Source of the DNA: CAZLLV01 sp964560325
GTDB lineage: Bacteria > Acidobacteriota > Thermoanaerobaculia > Multivoradales > DATKCC01
NCBI GenBank assembly: GCA_964560325.1
Contig: CAZLLV010000561.1
Span: 1 to 64,000, forward strand
Direction: 5' to 3'
Length of the DNA: 64,000 nt
The notes below the pieces were generated by a model. That model saw only the letters and a list, made by a program, of their open reading frames with translations. It ran no database searches and had not been told where the DNA came from. The position numbers and the translations under genes are program-made. Below, in pieces: positions 25,455-34,892 of this stretch; position 1 is the first letter of the stretch; every line of letters starts with the position of its first letter.

Positions 25455-26558
25455 ATGAACCCGATCCGTCTCCTGCTCCTGTCCGGTCTGCTCGCCGTGT
25501 CGACCACGTCGTCCTCGCCTCCGGGTGAGGCGATCTGGACCCACGACACCGGTGGCTGAGTCTTCGTCAACCCCGCGGTCGCGGGGAATCGGCTCTACCT
25601 CGGCTCGTGCGCGGGAACGTTCCTCGCTATCGACACCGAGGGCGGAGAGGTCGTCTGGTCGCACGACAACCGGCCGGACGGCCGCCAGCCGGGGCAGTAC
25701 CACGGTGCGTACCTGGTCACGGAGCGCTCGGTGCTCGCGGGATCGGACGCCTGGAGCACCGGTCACCTCTACGCATTCGATCGCGCGAGCGGAGAGGTGC
25801 GCTGGAAGGTCGGGTTTCCGAAGGGAGTCGCGGCGGACCTGGCGCGTCACGGCGAGACCGTTCTGATGGTTTCGGAGGTCGGGGACGTGGCCGCCGTCGG
25901 GATCGACGACGGGACCTTCCGGTGGCGCGTCGAGCCGGATCGGTCGAGGCCGGTAGGCCGGCCCCTCGACGCGGTGCTCGACGAGGACCGGTGGATCGTG
26001 GCCTGGAAGTCGGGCGTCGTCGATGCCTACGCCGCGGCTGACGGCCGGCTCCTCTGGCGGCGGGACCTCGGAGCGAGCCTGGGCGCCGCGCCGGTCGCGG
26101 TCGGCGGCGAAGTCTTCGTGGGAGCGTACGGGGGACGGCTCTTTCGCCTGAGGGCGAGCGATGGCGAGATGGTGGGGGAGCTCCGGGTCGGCGGCGCTCT
26201 CTATGGCGAGATCGTGGCGGCGCCGGGCTGTCTTCTCGTCCTCTCGGCGCGGGGCGGCGCCGATCCCGAGACGGGGCCACTCGGTCCGCACGCCATGGTC
26301 TGCGTCGATCCGGAGCTCCAAGGGGTGCAGTGGAGCTACGAGACCGCCGGACTGTGGACGACCTTCCAGCCGATCGTGGTCGACGGCGTGGTGGTGGCCG
26401 GAACCGAGGGTCGCCTCCTCGCGCTCGACCTCGAGCGTGGCGATGTTTCGTGGCAGCGCGCGGTCGCCGGATCGCCCCGCGGCCTCCTTGCGGTCGGCGG
26501 CCGGCTCTTCCTGGGCACGAAGGAAGGGTCGATCTCCGCCCTGCCCTGGCGGCGGTGA
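25455..26558 (+). pseudogene. PQQ-like beta-propeller protein interrupted by an in-frame TGA
   Basis: The frame opens at ATG 25455 with a signal peptide (MNPIRLLLLSGLLAVSTTSS) and PGEAIWTHDTGG, meets TGA at 25557-25559, then continues in the same frame for 333 codons: VFVNPAVAGNRLYLGSCAGT onward. The body has repeated propeller blades such as GGEVVWSHD, SGEVRWKVGF, DGTFRWRVEP, DGRLLWRRDLG, GVQWSYETAG and RGDVSWQRAVAG, the usual pattern of PQQ-type propellers. Restoring TGG (Trp) at the stop would give a 367-residue exported protein. It is either a recent nonsense mutation or a sequencing error. A late internal GTG (25731) would lose the signal and several blades. Confidence 0.8.
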
Positions 26559-26582
26559 TCTTCCGGCCGGGTCAGGGCGAAA

Positions 26583-26610
26583 GGCGGGAGGCGGATCGAC
26601 GCCTCCCGCC
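26583..26610. terminator. Bidirectional hairpin terminator
   Basis: GGCGGGAGGCG and CGCCTCCCGCC form a perfect 11-bp stem with the 6-nt loop GATCGA. It lies between the converging propeller gene (ends 26558) and the Cys-rich gene (ends 26621). No T-run is present on either side. Confidence 0.65.
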
Positions 26611-26620
26611 CCCCTTCGAG

Positions 26621-27067
26621 TCACTCGGCCTCGGCGGTCTCCGTGGCCCCGGCCTCCTCGGACGGCGTCTCCACGCTCTCCGGCCGGTCGCCGCTCGGTG
26701 AGCAAGAGCCGGCGGTGGCACCGCCGCCGCACGAATCGGTGGGGGTCGCGGCCCAGTACGCCGGATCGTCCGCCGACGGCACCACCTCGGCGCTGAAGCC
26801 ACCGCCACAGCCCCAGGCCGGGGAGCAGTAGTAGCACTGACAGCAGCAGCACTTGGCGCAGCGGATCTGGTCCCGTCGGCACTGCCGCGCACAGTCATCG
26901 TACGCGGGGTCGGTCTCCGGCGGGCAGGAGGACAGGCAGTCGGCGTAGTCGAGGTAGCAGAAGCAGTCGTCGCCGCTGCACTGGGCCGCGGCGGGAGGTG
27001 GCCCGGCGAGCATCGCCAGAGCCCCGACGACCATCACGGAGAACACCAACGACGTCTTGGAAAGCAT
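26621..27067 (-). CDS. Cysteine-rich exported protein
   Basis: A 148-residue protein of unknown function. The signal peptide (about residues 1-28, ending PPPAAAQ) is followed by 17 cysteines in roughly 100 residues, including CFC, CARQC and a dense run RCAKCCCCQCYYC, then a Gly/Ser and acidic Glu/Thr tail (SEEAGATETAEAE). The cysteines could form a disulfide knot or bind metal in the envelope. The ATG at 27067 has GGAG about 8 nt upstream; upstream in-frame starts would hide the signal peptide. No relatives were recognised. Confidence 0.72.
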   Translation of the reverse strand: MLSKTSLVFSVMVVGALAMLAGPPPAAAQCSGDDCFCYLDYADCLSSCPPETDPAYDDCARQCRRDQIRCAKCCCCQCYYCSPAWGCGGGFSAEVVPSADDPAYWAATPTDSCGGGATAGSCSPSGDRPESVETPSEEAGATETAEAE

Positions 27068-27345
27068 GCGCTCCTCTCCTTTCGTCAGATCCTGACGGCG
27101 GCCGCCTCGAGCGGCCGGCGATCGCGGGAGAGAAGTCCGCCGCGCTCTCGGCACGACTCGAGCGAATCATCGATCTTCACGACCTCCGCCCTGATCGAGT
27201 GATTCACTGTGGCCGGACATACCATTTGACGGCCCCGACCGCGGAGCAACCAGTTGTCACTTCACCGTGCGTTCCGCCGGCCGCCGCATTCGCCCGCCGT
27301 CTGCGGTAAGGTCCGGCGCGCACCGAAAGGGAGGAGCACGACGCG

Positions 27346-28197
<852 letters not shown>

Positions 28198-28253
28198 CGC
28201 GGTTGTGGTGAGCCGGGGGTTCTGAGAGACTAGGAAACGCAGAGGAGACGAGC

Positions 28254-30128
28254 ATCGAGCTCATCGGCGGCAAAGTTTTCTGTCAGGCGTGTGGCGCGCC
28301 CAACCCGGACGAGCAGGAGTACTGCGCCCGCTGCCACCAGAAGCTGCTCGTCCTCTCCGGCGCGCTCGGCGGCGAGGAGCCGGAGGAGGAGAACCTCGAG
28401 GAGCAGTTCTCGTTCGACGAGCACCTGCTCGAGCGGATCTCGATCCTGGAGGAGGCGGTCAAGCGCACTGCCGAGATGATGCGCCAGGTCCTGGACGCGT
28501 TGCGGCGCCAGGAGCGCAACATCCTGATCAACCAGACCGGCCTCGGCAGCCTCCAGGAGCTGCTCTCCCAGAAGCGGGTCGTCACCCGCGAGGAGTGGGG
28601 CGACGTCTGGCAGGAGCGGATGGAGGAGGAGCTCGGCGCGCTCGAGCGGCGCGACCGCTTCGTCGCCGTGCGCGACCGGATCGTCGCTCTCTACCAGGGC
28701 GACAAGCGCGAGTTCTTCTCGCAGCTCCTGGAGGAGGCGGAGTACGCCTTCTACGCCCTCGACCCGGCGCGCGCCCTCGCCTCGCTCGAAGCCGCCCACA
28801 AGCTCGACCGCGACAACCTGGAGCTGACCTGGTTCCTGGGTGAGACCTTCTTCAACGAGGGAGCGGCCGAACGGGCGCTGCCTTTCTTCACGCGCCTCCT
28901 GGAGGCCGACCCGGACCACTACGAAGGCCTGGTCTACAGCGGCGTCATCCAGCACGAGCGCGGCGAGCCGCGCGCGGCGCAGCGGCTGCTCGAGCGAGCG
29001 GTCGAGCGCTACCCCGACTCCTTCCTGCCGCGCTTCACCCTCGGCGGCATCCACGCCGATCGGGGCGACAAGGCGCGCGCCATCGAGCACCTGGAGCGGG
29101 CGGTCGCGATCGACCCGGTGCCGCAGGCGCTCTACCTCCTCGGGAGCGTGCTCTACGAGAGCGGCAAGCCGACGGCGTCGATCCGCCGGCTGCGCGAGGC
29201 GGTCCGGCGCGACCCCGGTCTCGAGGAGGCGCACCACCTGCTCGGGCTCGCCTACCTCCAGCGCCGCTGGAACAAGAAGGCGCTCGAAGCCTTCCGCCAA
29301 GCGCAACGGTTGAACCCGCGCAAGATGCGCTACAACGACGTGGTGCGCTACCTCTCGGGCAACGGCGCGGCGCCGCTCCCCGAGGTGCCGGGCGAGGCCG
29401 GGAAGCTCTTCGCCCAGGGCGAGGACCGGCTGCGGGCGCAGGACCGGCGCGGCGCGCTCCGGCTCTACCGGCGCGCGCTCGAGCTCGAGCCGGAGAACCC
29501 GACGCTCCTGATGTCCTATGCGCTCCTCTGCCTGGAGCTCGACCGGGCGCAGGAGATCGAAGCGGTGAGCCGGCGGGTGCTCGACCTGGCACCCGGCGAG
29601 ATGCTGCGGGCGACCGCCTGCGCGGCCCTGATGGAGGCGCTGCGCAGCGAGGGCCGGATCGCGGAGGGGAACCGTGTCGGCCTGGGGCTGCTCGAGGACG
29701 GCGGCTCGGCTTTCACCAAGACGATCGCCTACTACGAGATGGCCTGTAACTACGCCGAGCTCGAGGAGCACGCGGCGGACGAGCCCGACCACCTGGAGCA
29801 GGCGCTCGACTACGCCCGGCGCGCGCTCGACCACGCGCCCGACGAGCTGATGCAGTTTCCGCTCGCCGCCCTCGGCTGGATCCACTACAAGCGGCAGGAG
29901 TACGACAAGGCGGTCGACTTCCTGTCGCGCTCGAGCGAGCTCGGACCGAGCGCCGCGACCCTCACCCATCTCGGCATGGCGCTCCTCGCCTCCGGACACG
30001 AGGACCGCGCGCGCGACGTGCTCGCCCACGCCCGCACCCTCTCCGGCCGCGGCGAGGAGCTGGGCGCCAAGATGATGGAGTTCATGAAGGACTCCGCCCG
30101 CCTCCTGCGCCGCGTCCGCACCGGCTGA
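28254..30128 (+). CDS. Zinc-ribbon tetratricopeptide repeat protein with apparent ATC start
   Basis: The frame runs about 624 codons. An N-terminal zinc ribbon (FCQACGAPNPDEQEYCARCH, four Cys) is followed by an acidic linker, a helical segment (about 55-150) and more than ten TPR motifs (about 155-600). No ATG, GTG or TTG lies between the upstream in-frame stop (28209) and the ribbon. The best start is ATC at 28254, with AGAGGAG 6 nt upstream, giving IELIGGKVFCQACG. The first ATG (28476) would delete the ribbon and has no reason to be favoured. It is probably a cytoplasmic scaffold. Confidence 0.78.
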   Translation: MELIGGKVFCQACGAPNPDEQEYCARCHQKLLVLSGALGGEEPEEENLEEQFSFDEHLLERISILEEAVKRTAEMMRQVLDALRRQERNILINQTGLGSLQELLSQKRVVTREEWGDVWQERMEEELGALERRDRFVAVRDRIVALYQGDKREFFSQLLEEAEYAFYALDPARALASLEAAHKLDRDNLELTWFLGETFFNEGAAERALPFFTRLLEADPDHYEGLVYSGVIQHERGEPRAAQRLLERAVERYPDSFLPRFTLGGIHADRGDKARAIEHLERAVAIDPVPQALYLLGSVLYESGKPTASIRRLREAVRRDPGLEEAHHLLGLAYLQRRWNKKALEAFRQAQRLNPRKMRYNDVVRYLSGNGAAPLPEVPGEAGKLFAQGEDRLRAQDRRGALRLYRRALELEPENPTLLMSYALLCLELDRAQEIEAVSRRVLDLAPGEMLRATACAALMEALRSEGRIAEGNRVGLGLLEDGGSAFTKTIAYYEMACNYAELEEHAADEPDHLEQALDYARRALDHAPDELMQFPLAALGWIHYKRQEYDKAVDFLSRSSELGPSAATLTHLGMALLASGHEDRARDVLAHARTLSGRGEELGAKMMEFMKDSARLLRRVRTG

Positions 30129-30150
30129 GCGGGGACGACCGAAGAGCCCC

Positions 30151-31545
30151 TCAGTCGCCGGTGCCGCTGCGGAGCTCGGCCGGCTCCGGCCGCTCGACCG
30201 TGACCTCGAGCGTGCGGATGCGGTTGCGCTGGACCTCGCGGACCTCGAGCAGGAGGGGGCCGAGCTGCACGCGGTCGCCGGCGACCGGGCGGCGGCCGAG
30301 GTCGGAGAGCACCACGCCGCCGATCGTGTCCTCGTCGCGGTCGGAGAACTCGACGCCGAGGGCCTCCTCGACCTCCTCCACCAGCATCGCGCCGGAGACG
30401 TGGTAGCGGCCGTCGGCGACCTCGGAGAGCTCCGGCTTCTCGACGTCGAACTCGTCCTGGATCTGGCCGACGATCTCCTCGATCACGTTCTCGAGCGTCA
30501 CGATGCCGGAGACGCCGCCGTACTCGTCGAGCACCGCCGCCATGTGGACCTTCTCGCCCAGCATCCGGTTGAGCAGGCGGTCGAGGGCGAGCGTCTCGGG
30601 CACGAAGGCCATCTCCCGCGCCACCTCCTCGATCGATTCGAGCGGCCGGGCGGTGCGGAAGAGATCCTTGATGTGGACCAGGCCGACCACGCGGTCGAGC
30701 GAGCCCTCGCAGAGCGGGAAGCGGGTGTGGCCGCTGCGGCGCGCCAGGGCGAGGTTCTTCTCCAGCGGCTTCGAGGTGTCGAGGTAGGCCACGTCGGCGC
30801 GCGGCACCATGATCTGGCGCGCCATCCGGTGCGACAGCGCGAAGATGTTGTCGAGCAGCTCGCGCTTGTGGTCGGAGAGCTGGCTCGCGTGCCCCGACGA
30901 CAGGAGGAGCCGCAGCTCCTCCTCCTCGGGCGCCAGCTCCGACTCGCTCACCGGGGCGATCCCCACCATCTTCAGGATGGCGTTGGCGGCGTGGTTGAGG
31001 AGCCAGATCGCCGGGTAGGTCGTCTTGTAGAAGGCGTAGAGGGGCAGGGCGACCCACAGGGCGGTGCCCTCCGACTTGCGGATCGCGACCGACTTCGGCG
31101 CCAGCTCGCCCAGGACGATGTGGAGGATCGTGATCACGAAGAAGGCGACGGTGAGGGTGACCGAGTGGACGAGGGCGTCGCTCGCGCTCGGGATCAGCCG
31201 GAGGAGGAGCGGCTCCACGACCCAGGCGAACGCCGGCTCGCCGATCCAGCCGAGGGCGAGGCTCGCCAGGGTGATGCCGAGCTGGGTGGCCGAGAGGTAG
31301 GCGTCGAGGTGGCGCACCATGTGGCGCGCCGTCTTGCCCCGGCGCGAGCCGCTCGACACGTGGGGGTCGAGCTGCGTCGGCCGCACCTTGACCAGGGCGA
31401 ACTCGGCGGCCACGAAGAAGCCGTTCAAGAAGACCAGGAAGACCGCGAGCGCGAGCCCGAGCCACGGCTCGAGGCCGGGAGTCGCCACCGGCGGCCCGAC
31501 CGCCAGGGTGGTGAACGGGAGGGAGAGCGCGGGGCTCACGGGCAC
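30151..31545 (-). CDS. CNNM/CorC-HlyC family transporter (hemolysin-like)
   Basis: A 464-residue protein. A DUF21 membrane domain (about 25-210, with FLNGFFVAAEFALVKVR and LGELAPKSVAIRK) is followed by paired CBS domains (about 240-375, with MVPRADVAYLD, HTRFPLCEGSLDRVVGLVHIKDL and VLDEYGGVSGIVTLENVIEEIVG) and a C-terminal CorC_HlyC domain (about 385-460, ending in the IRTLEVTVE strand). The family is linked to magnesium or cobalt export at the inner membrane. The gene converges on the TPR gene with 22 nt between stops. Confidence 0.92.
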   Translation of the reverse strand: MPVSPALSLPFTTLAVGPPVATPGLEPWLGLALAVFLVFLNGFFVAAEFALVKVRPTQLDPHVSSGSRRGKTARHMVRHLDAYLSATQLGITLASLALGWIGEPAFAWVVEPLLLRLIPSASDALVHSVTLTVAFFVITILHIVLGELAPKSVAIRKSEGTALWVALPLYAFYKTTYPAIWLLNHAANAILKMVGIAPVSESELAPEEEELRLLLSSGHASQLSDHKRELLDNIFALSHRMARQIMVPRADVAYLDTSKPLEKNLALARRSGHTRFPLCEGSLDRVVGLVHIKDLFRTARPLESIEEVAREMAFVPETLALDRLLNRMLGEKVHMAAVLDEYGGVSGIVTLENVIEEIVGQIQDEFDVEKPELSEVADGRYHVSGAMLVEEVEEALGVEFSDRDEDTIGGVVLSDLGRRPVAGDRVQLGPLLLEVREVQRNRIRTLEVTVERPEPAELRSGTGD

Positions 31546-31667
31546 ACGCCGGCCAGGCCGCCGAGGCGGTCGGTCAGCTCCGGAGTCGTTCGGGGAGTAT
31601 CAGATAGAGGAGGGTCGGTGCTCACGAGCGGTCCGATCCTACCACGCACGATCCTGGTCCCCGAGGG

Positions 31668-31702
31668 TTGCGGCTCGAATCATGTTGAAATAACATCGAT
31701 TC
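31668..31702 (+). promoter_or_regulatory. Promoter for a leaderless message
   Basis: TTGCGG (31668-31673), a 17-nt spacer, and TAACAT (31691-31696) are followed by only CGATTC before ATG 31703. There is no Shine-Dalgarno. The surrounding stretch is visibly AT-richer than the genome. Confidence 0.55.
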
Positions 31703-33679
31703 ATGAAGTATGTGACATCTCTCCGATGGTCCTCTGCCGTTCGCGGCTCCCTCCTCACGGTCCTCCTCTCCACGACGCTCCCGGTCCCCGTGGCCGCCGA
31801 CGTGGCCGACGCCTTCGGGGATCCGGTCCTCCTGCGCGACCTCCAGCCCGGAACCTCCGGCTCCCGGCCGTTCGGCTACGTCTCCCTCGGCGACCGGGCG
31901 CTCTTCCTCACCTCCCACGAGGTGGCGGGCCGGGGAGTGGAGGGGGAGAACCGCCTCTGGGGTACCGACGGCACCAACGGCGGGACCGTTCCGCTGCCGC
32001 CGGACGCCGACATCCCCTTTCCGATCCACGCGGTGTCGCCGGACGGCTCGTCCGCCTTCTACAACGCGGTCGACCGACAGGGCGGCGACGCTCCCGGCTC
32101 GCTCTGGGTCACGGACGGTACGGTGGCCGGCACCATGGAGCTCGCCGACGGCGTCGTCCTCGAGGACTTCGACGAGGCCCTCCCCCACTTCGGTCCGGAC
32201 GGGCACCTCTACTTCGTGGGCCGGACGGGCGACCCGGAGACCCACGATCTGGAGCCCTGGGTGAGCGACGGCACGCCGGAGGGGACCTTCCGGCTCGCCG
32301 ACACGATTCCCGGACCCGATCAGGCCCGCATCGGCGAGATCGTCTCCTTTCGGGGAGAGGTCTACTTCACGTCCTTCGATCCGGACAGCGGACGTCCGGC
32401 GCTCTGGAAGAGCGACGGGACGACGGTGGGGACCGTCGTGGCGGCCGTCCTGATGGACGGTGCCGCCGATTTCGGAGTGCTGGAGGCCGCGGGCTCGTCG
32501 CTCTACCTCGCCGGCACTGACCGCCAGGGATTCAGCGCCGTATGGCGGAGCGACGGGACGCCCGACGGCACCGTGAAGCTGGCCCGGTTGGGTGATGCGG
32601 GATACGGGGGCGGGCCGTTCAGGGCCTATTTCGTGGCCGATCTGTCGGACGCTTCCGGCGACCGGACCGTCTGGCGGGCGCTCGAGCTCGGATCGCCCGG
32701 GGTGCTCTGGCGTTTGGATGGCACGCCGGGCGGCGCCGAGCGGATCGGCGAGACCACCCCCGGCTCGATCGGTGACGCGGTGGTGCTGGACGGGGTCGCC
32801 TACTTCCGGGCGGATACCGTGGAGACCGGCACCGAGCTCTTCCGTACCGACGGCACGGCGGCGGGGACCGGGCCGGTAGTCGACTGGTGTCCGGGTCCCT
32901 GCTCGGGGATCGGCGACGGCCCGGTGGTGTTCGCCGGCCGGCTGTTGCTCAGCTCCCAGCAGGGGACCGGGACCGGTTCGGAGCCCCTGGTGTCGGACGG
33001 GACGGCGGCCGGTACCCGCCTGCTCGCCGACCTCTGCGCCGGCCCGAGTAGCTCCGGCGCGGGGATACGGTCCGGGTCCGATCTCGGCTACGGCTACGCC
33101 TTCGTGGCGGCCGGTGCCGGGACCGCTCGGCAGGTCTGGGTCACCGATCTCACGCCGGAAGGGACCGTGCGGCTCACGGGCTTCCCGGGCGGTGTCGCCT
33201 CCTCCGACGTTCGGCGCGCCGGTGACCGGCTGGTCTTCTCCGTCAGCGACGCGGCGACCGGCGTCGAGCCGTGGACGCTGCCCTTCTTCGGCCTCGGCGG
33301 TGATCCGCCGCTCCCGCCAGGTCCCTGGCATACCGGTCCCGGTTTGCCCGGGTTCGAGGTCAAGGCGCGCATCCGGGCCGGCGGCGAGACGATCGCGACC
33401 GCCGTCGAGCCGGAGTGCATCCCGGAAACCCTCTGCCTCTCCGGCGCGCTGCCGGGCCGCTCGGAGCTCTTCGTGCGCATCGTCGGTCCCAAGCCGAACG
33501 GCTTCCTCTGGCCGACCCTGGTGAAGTTCTCGACCTCCGAGATCGAGGTCTGGATCCGGCAGACGGCGCCCGGGCCGACCCAGGGCGAGGTGCGCTACTA
33601 CCGGCTGGAGGGTGCAAGCCCAGGGTTCGACGAGCTGCCGGGCCTGTTCGACCGGGACGGCTTTCGGCCGCTCTCGTAG
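31703..33679 (+). CDS. Exported ELW-DGT repeat protein with shared C-terminal module
   Basis: A 658-residue exported protein. The signal peptide covers about residues 8-32. Nine copies of a W-x-x-DGT-x-x-GT repeat follow at about 50-residue spacing (RLWGTDGTNGGT, SLWVTDGTVAGT, EPWVSDGTPEGT, ALWKSDGTTVGT, AVWRSDGTPDGT, VLWRLDGTPGGA, ELFRTDGTAAGT, EPLVSDGTAAGT, QVWVTDLTPEGT), probably a beta-propeller, as in hyalin-like proteins of bacteria. The last 112 residues are the shared module (ETLCLSG, GRSELFVRIVGPKPNGFLW, EIEVWI, GLFDRDGFRP). Function is unknown; an extracellular or surface role is likely. Confidence 0.82.
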   Translation: MKYVTSLRWSSAVRGSLLTVLLSTTLPVPVAADVADAFGDPVLLRDLQPGTSGSRPFGYVSLGDRALFLTSHEVAGRGVEGENRLWGTDGTNGGTVPLPPDADIPFPIHAVSPDGSSAFYNAVDRQGGDAPGSLWVTDGTVAGTMELADGVVLEDFDEALPHFGPDGHLYFVGRTGDPETHDLEPWVSDGTPEGTFRLADTIPGPDQARIGEIVSFRGEVYFTSFDPDSGRPALWKSDGTTVGTVVAAVLMDGAADFGVLEAAGSSLYLAGTDRQGFSAVWRSDGTPDGTVKLARLGDAGYGGGPFRAYFVADLSDASGDRTVWRALELGSPGVLWRLDGTPGGAERIGETTPGSIGDAVVLDGVAYFRADTVETGTELFRTDGTAAGTGPVVDWCPGPCSGIGDGPVVFAGRLLLSSQQGTGTGSEPLVSDGTAAGTRLLADLCAGPSSSGAGIRSGSDLGYGYAFVAAGAGTARQVWVTDLTPEGTVRLTGFPGGVASSDVRRAGDRLVFSVSDAATGVEPWTLPFFGLGGDPPLPPGPWHTGPGLPGFEVKARIRAGGETIATAVEPECIPETLCLSGALPGRSELFVRIVGPKPNGFLWPTLVKFSTSEIEVWIRQTAPGPTQGEVRYYRLEGASPGFDELPGLFDRDGFRPLS

Positions 33680-33776
33680 CGCCGGATCGACGGCGGGCGC
33701 GCGGCGCGCGTAGACGGAGATGGCGGAATCGCGTGCCGCGGTCCGCCGTTGTCTACGGAGCACGAGGAACTCTTCG

Positions 33777-34892
33777 ATGACCTTCCGAACCCACCGCACC
33801 CACCGCGCCAGCGTCCCCGCCGTCACCCTCCTGGCGGTGCTCGGCTTCGCGCTCGCCGCCGCAGTCGCCGCGCCGGCGGCGTGGGCCGCGCCCGAGAACC
33901 CGGCCGCCAAGGACCCCTTCCAGTGGCGCAAGGGCAACCTCGGCTGGCTCGAGCCGATGCTGGTCGAGGCGATCGAGGGCGAGCCGCTCGCGGTCGGGCC
34001 CGGTTTCTTCGACGAGGATCTGCGCCGGCGCGCCAAGATGACCCCCAACCACGAGGCGCTCTGGCGGTCGCTGCGCTACACGGCGGCGGTCCGGGGGGAC
34101 GCGGGGGATCTCGAGCGGGAGCGCGAGCAGATCGGAGCGTGGTTCGAGCGCCAGCGGCGCGACGGCCTGCAGCTCGACGAGCCGGGCGGCTACGTCCAGG
34201 TCTGGTCGGCGGCCTCGGCGCTCGCCGCGCTCGCCGCCTGGGAGGATCTGTCGGCTCACCCGGACGATGCCGGCGCCGAGCACGTGACGCGCACGGTCCT
34301 CGGCTGGTGGCGCGACTTCGGCGCCTACTACGGCCGCCTGCGAACCGACAGCGGGCTCCTGCTCCGCGTCGGTGCACGACAGAACCACCGGCCGCGCGAC
34401 GCCGCCTTCGACGAGGTGCTGGTCGACCTGCTCCTCGGCCCGGCCGAGAGCGGCCCCCACGCCAACGCCCGCTGGATGGCGGGCAAGCCGGAGCACGCCT
34501 GGATGCGCCGCGGCCTGGGCGCCTGGAGCGCCCGCGAGGTGATGGAGCTCGGCGTGCCGCTCGACGAGATGGCACGCGAGGGGCTCGACGGGCCGCTGCC
34601 GCGGATCGCCAACCGGGTGACCCTGGAACCCGGCGAATGGGCCTGGATGCCGGTGATCTCCGGGCTGGGGCCGATGCGCTGGGCGAGCTGGTCGGAGGAC
34701 GGAGAGATCGGCTTCACCGGCCACGCCAGGAACCGTCGCGCGCGCCGAGAGCTCGCCACCGCCCCGGAGGCGCCGCGCTTCCGGCTCCACGGAGGGATGA
34801 CGACCGGCCCGGACGCGCAGCTCGCGCCGCTGCCGGATCTGCCGGAACGCCCCGCGGGCCGTGACGGCGAACGCCCCGTCGAGCGCCGGTGA
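33777..34892 (+). CDS. Exported protein of unknown function
   Basis: A 371-residue protein with a signal peptide (about residues 13-37, ending AAWAAP). The mature part is mainly helical, with conserved-looking segments DPFQWRKGNLGWLEPML, VQVWSAASALAALAAWEDL and GLGAWSAREVMELGVPLDEM, and ends in a basic/proline-rich tail. No catalytic motif is seen. GAGGAA precedes ATG 33777; in-frame starts further up would bury the signal. The stop overlaps the next gene's GTG, so it is coupled to a TPR protein and probably forms an envelope operon. Confidence 0.7.
   Translation: MTFRTHRTHRASVPAVTLLAVLGFALAAAVAAPAAWAAPENPAAKDPFQWRKGNLGWLEPMLVEAIEGEPLAVGPGFFDEDLRRRAKMTPNHEALWRSLRYTAAVRGDAGDLEREREQIGAWFERQRRDGLQLDEPGGYVQVWSAASALAALAAWEDLSAHPDDAGAEHVTRTVLGWWRDFGAYYGRLRTDSGLLLRVGARQNHRPRDAAFDEVLVDLLLGPAESGPHANARWMAGKPEHAWMRRGLGAWSAREVMELGVPLDEMAREGLDGPLPRIANRVTLEPGEWAWMPVISGLGPMRWASWSEDGEIGFTGHARNRRARRELATAPEAPRFRLHGGMTTGPDAQLAPLPDLPERPAGRDGERPVERR

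Noticed and set aside
25557..25559. TGA read as selenocysteine
   Set aside because: PQQ-type propellers are not selenoproteins, the position is not catalytic, and no SECIS or sel genes were identified.
28476..30128. ATG 28476 as the start of the TPR protein
   Set aside because: It would drop a perfect four-Cys zinc ribbon that is coded in the same frame, and there is a ribosome site further upstream.
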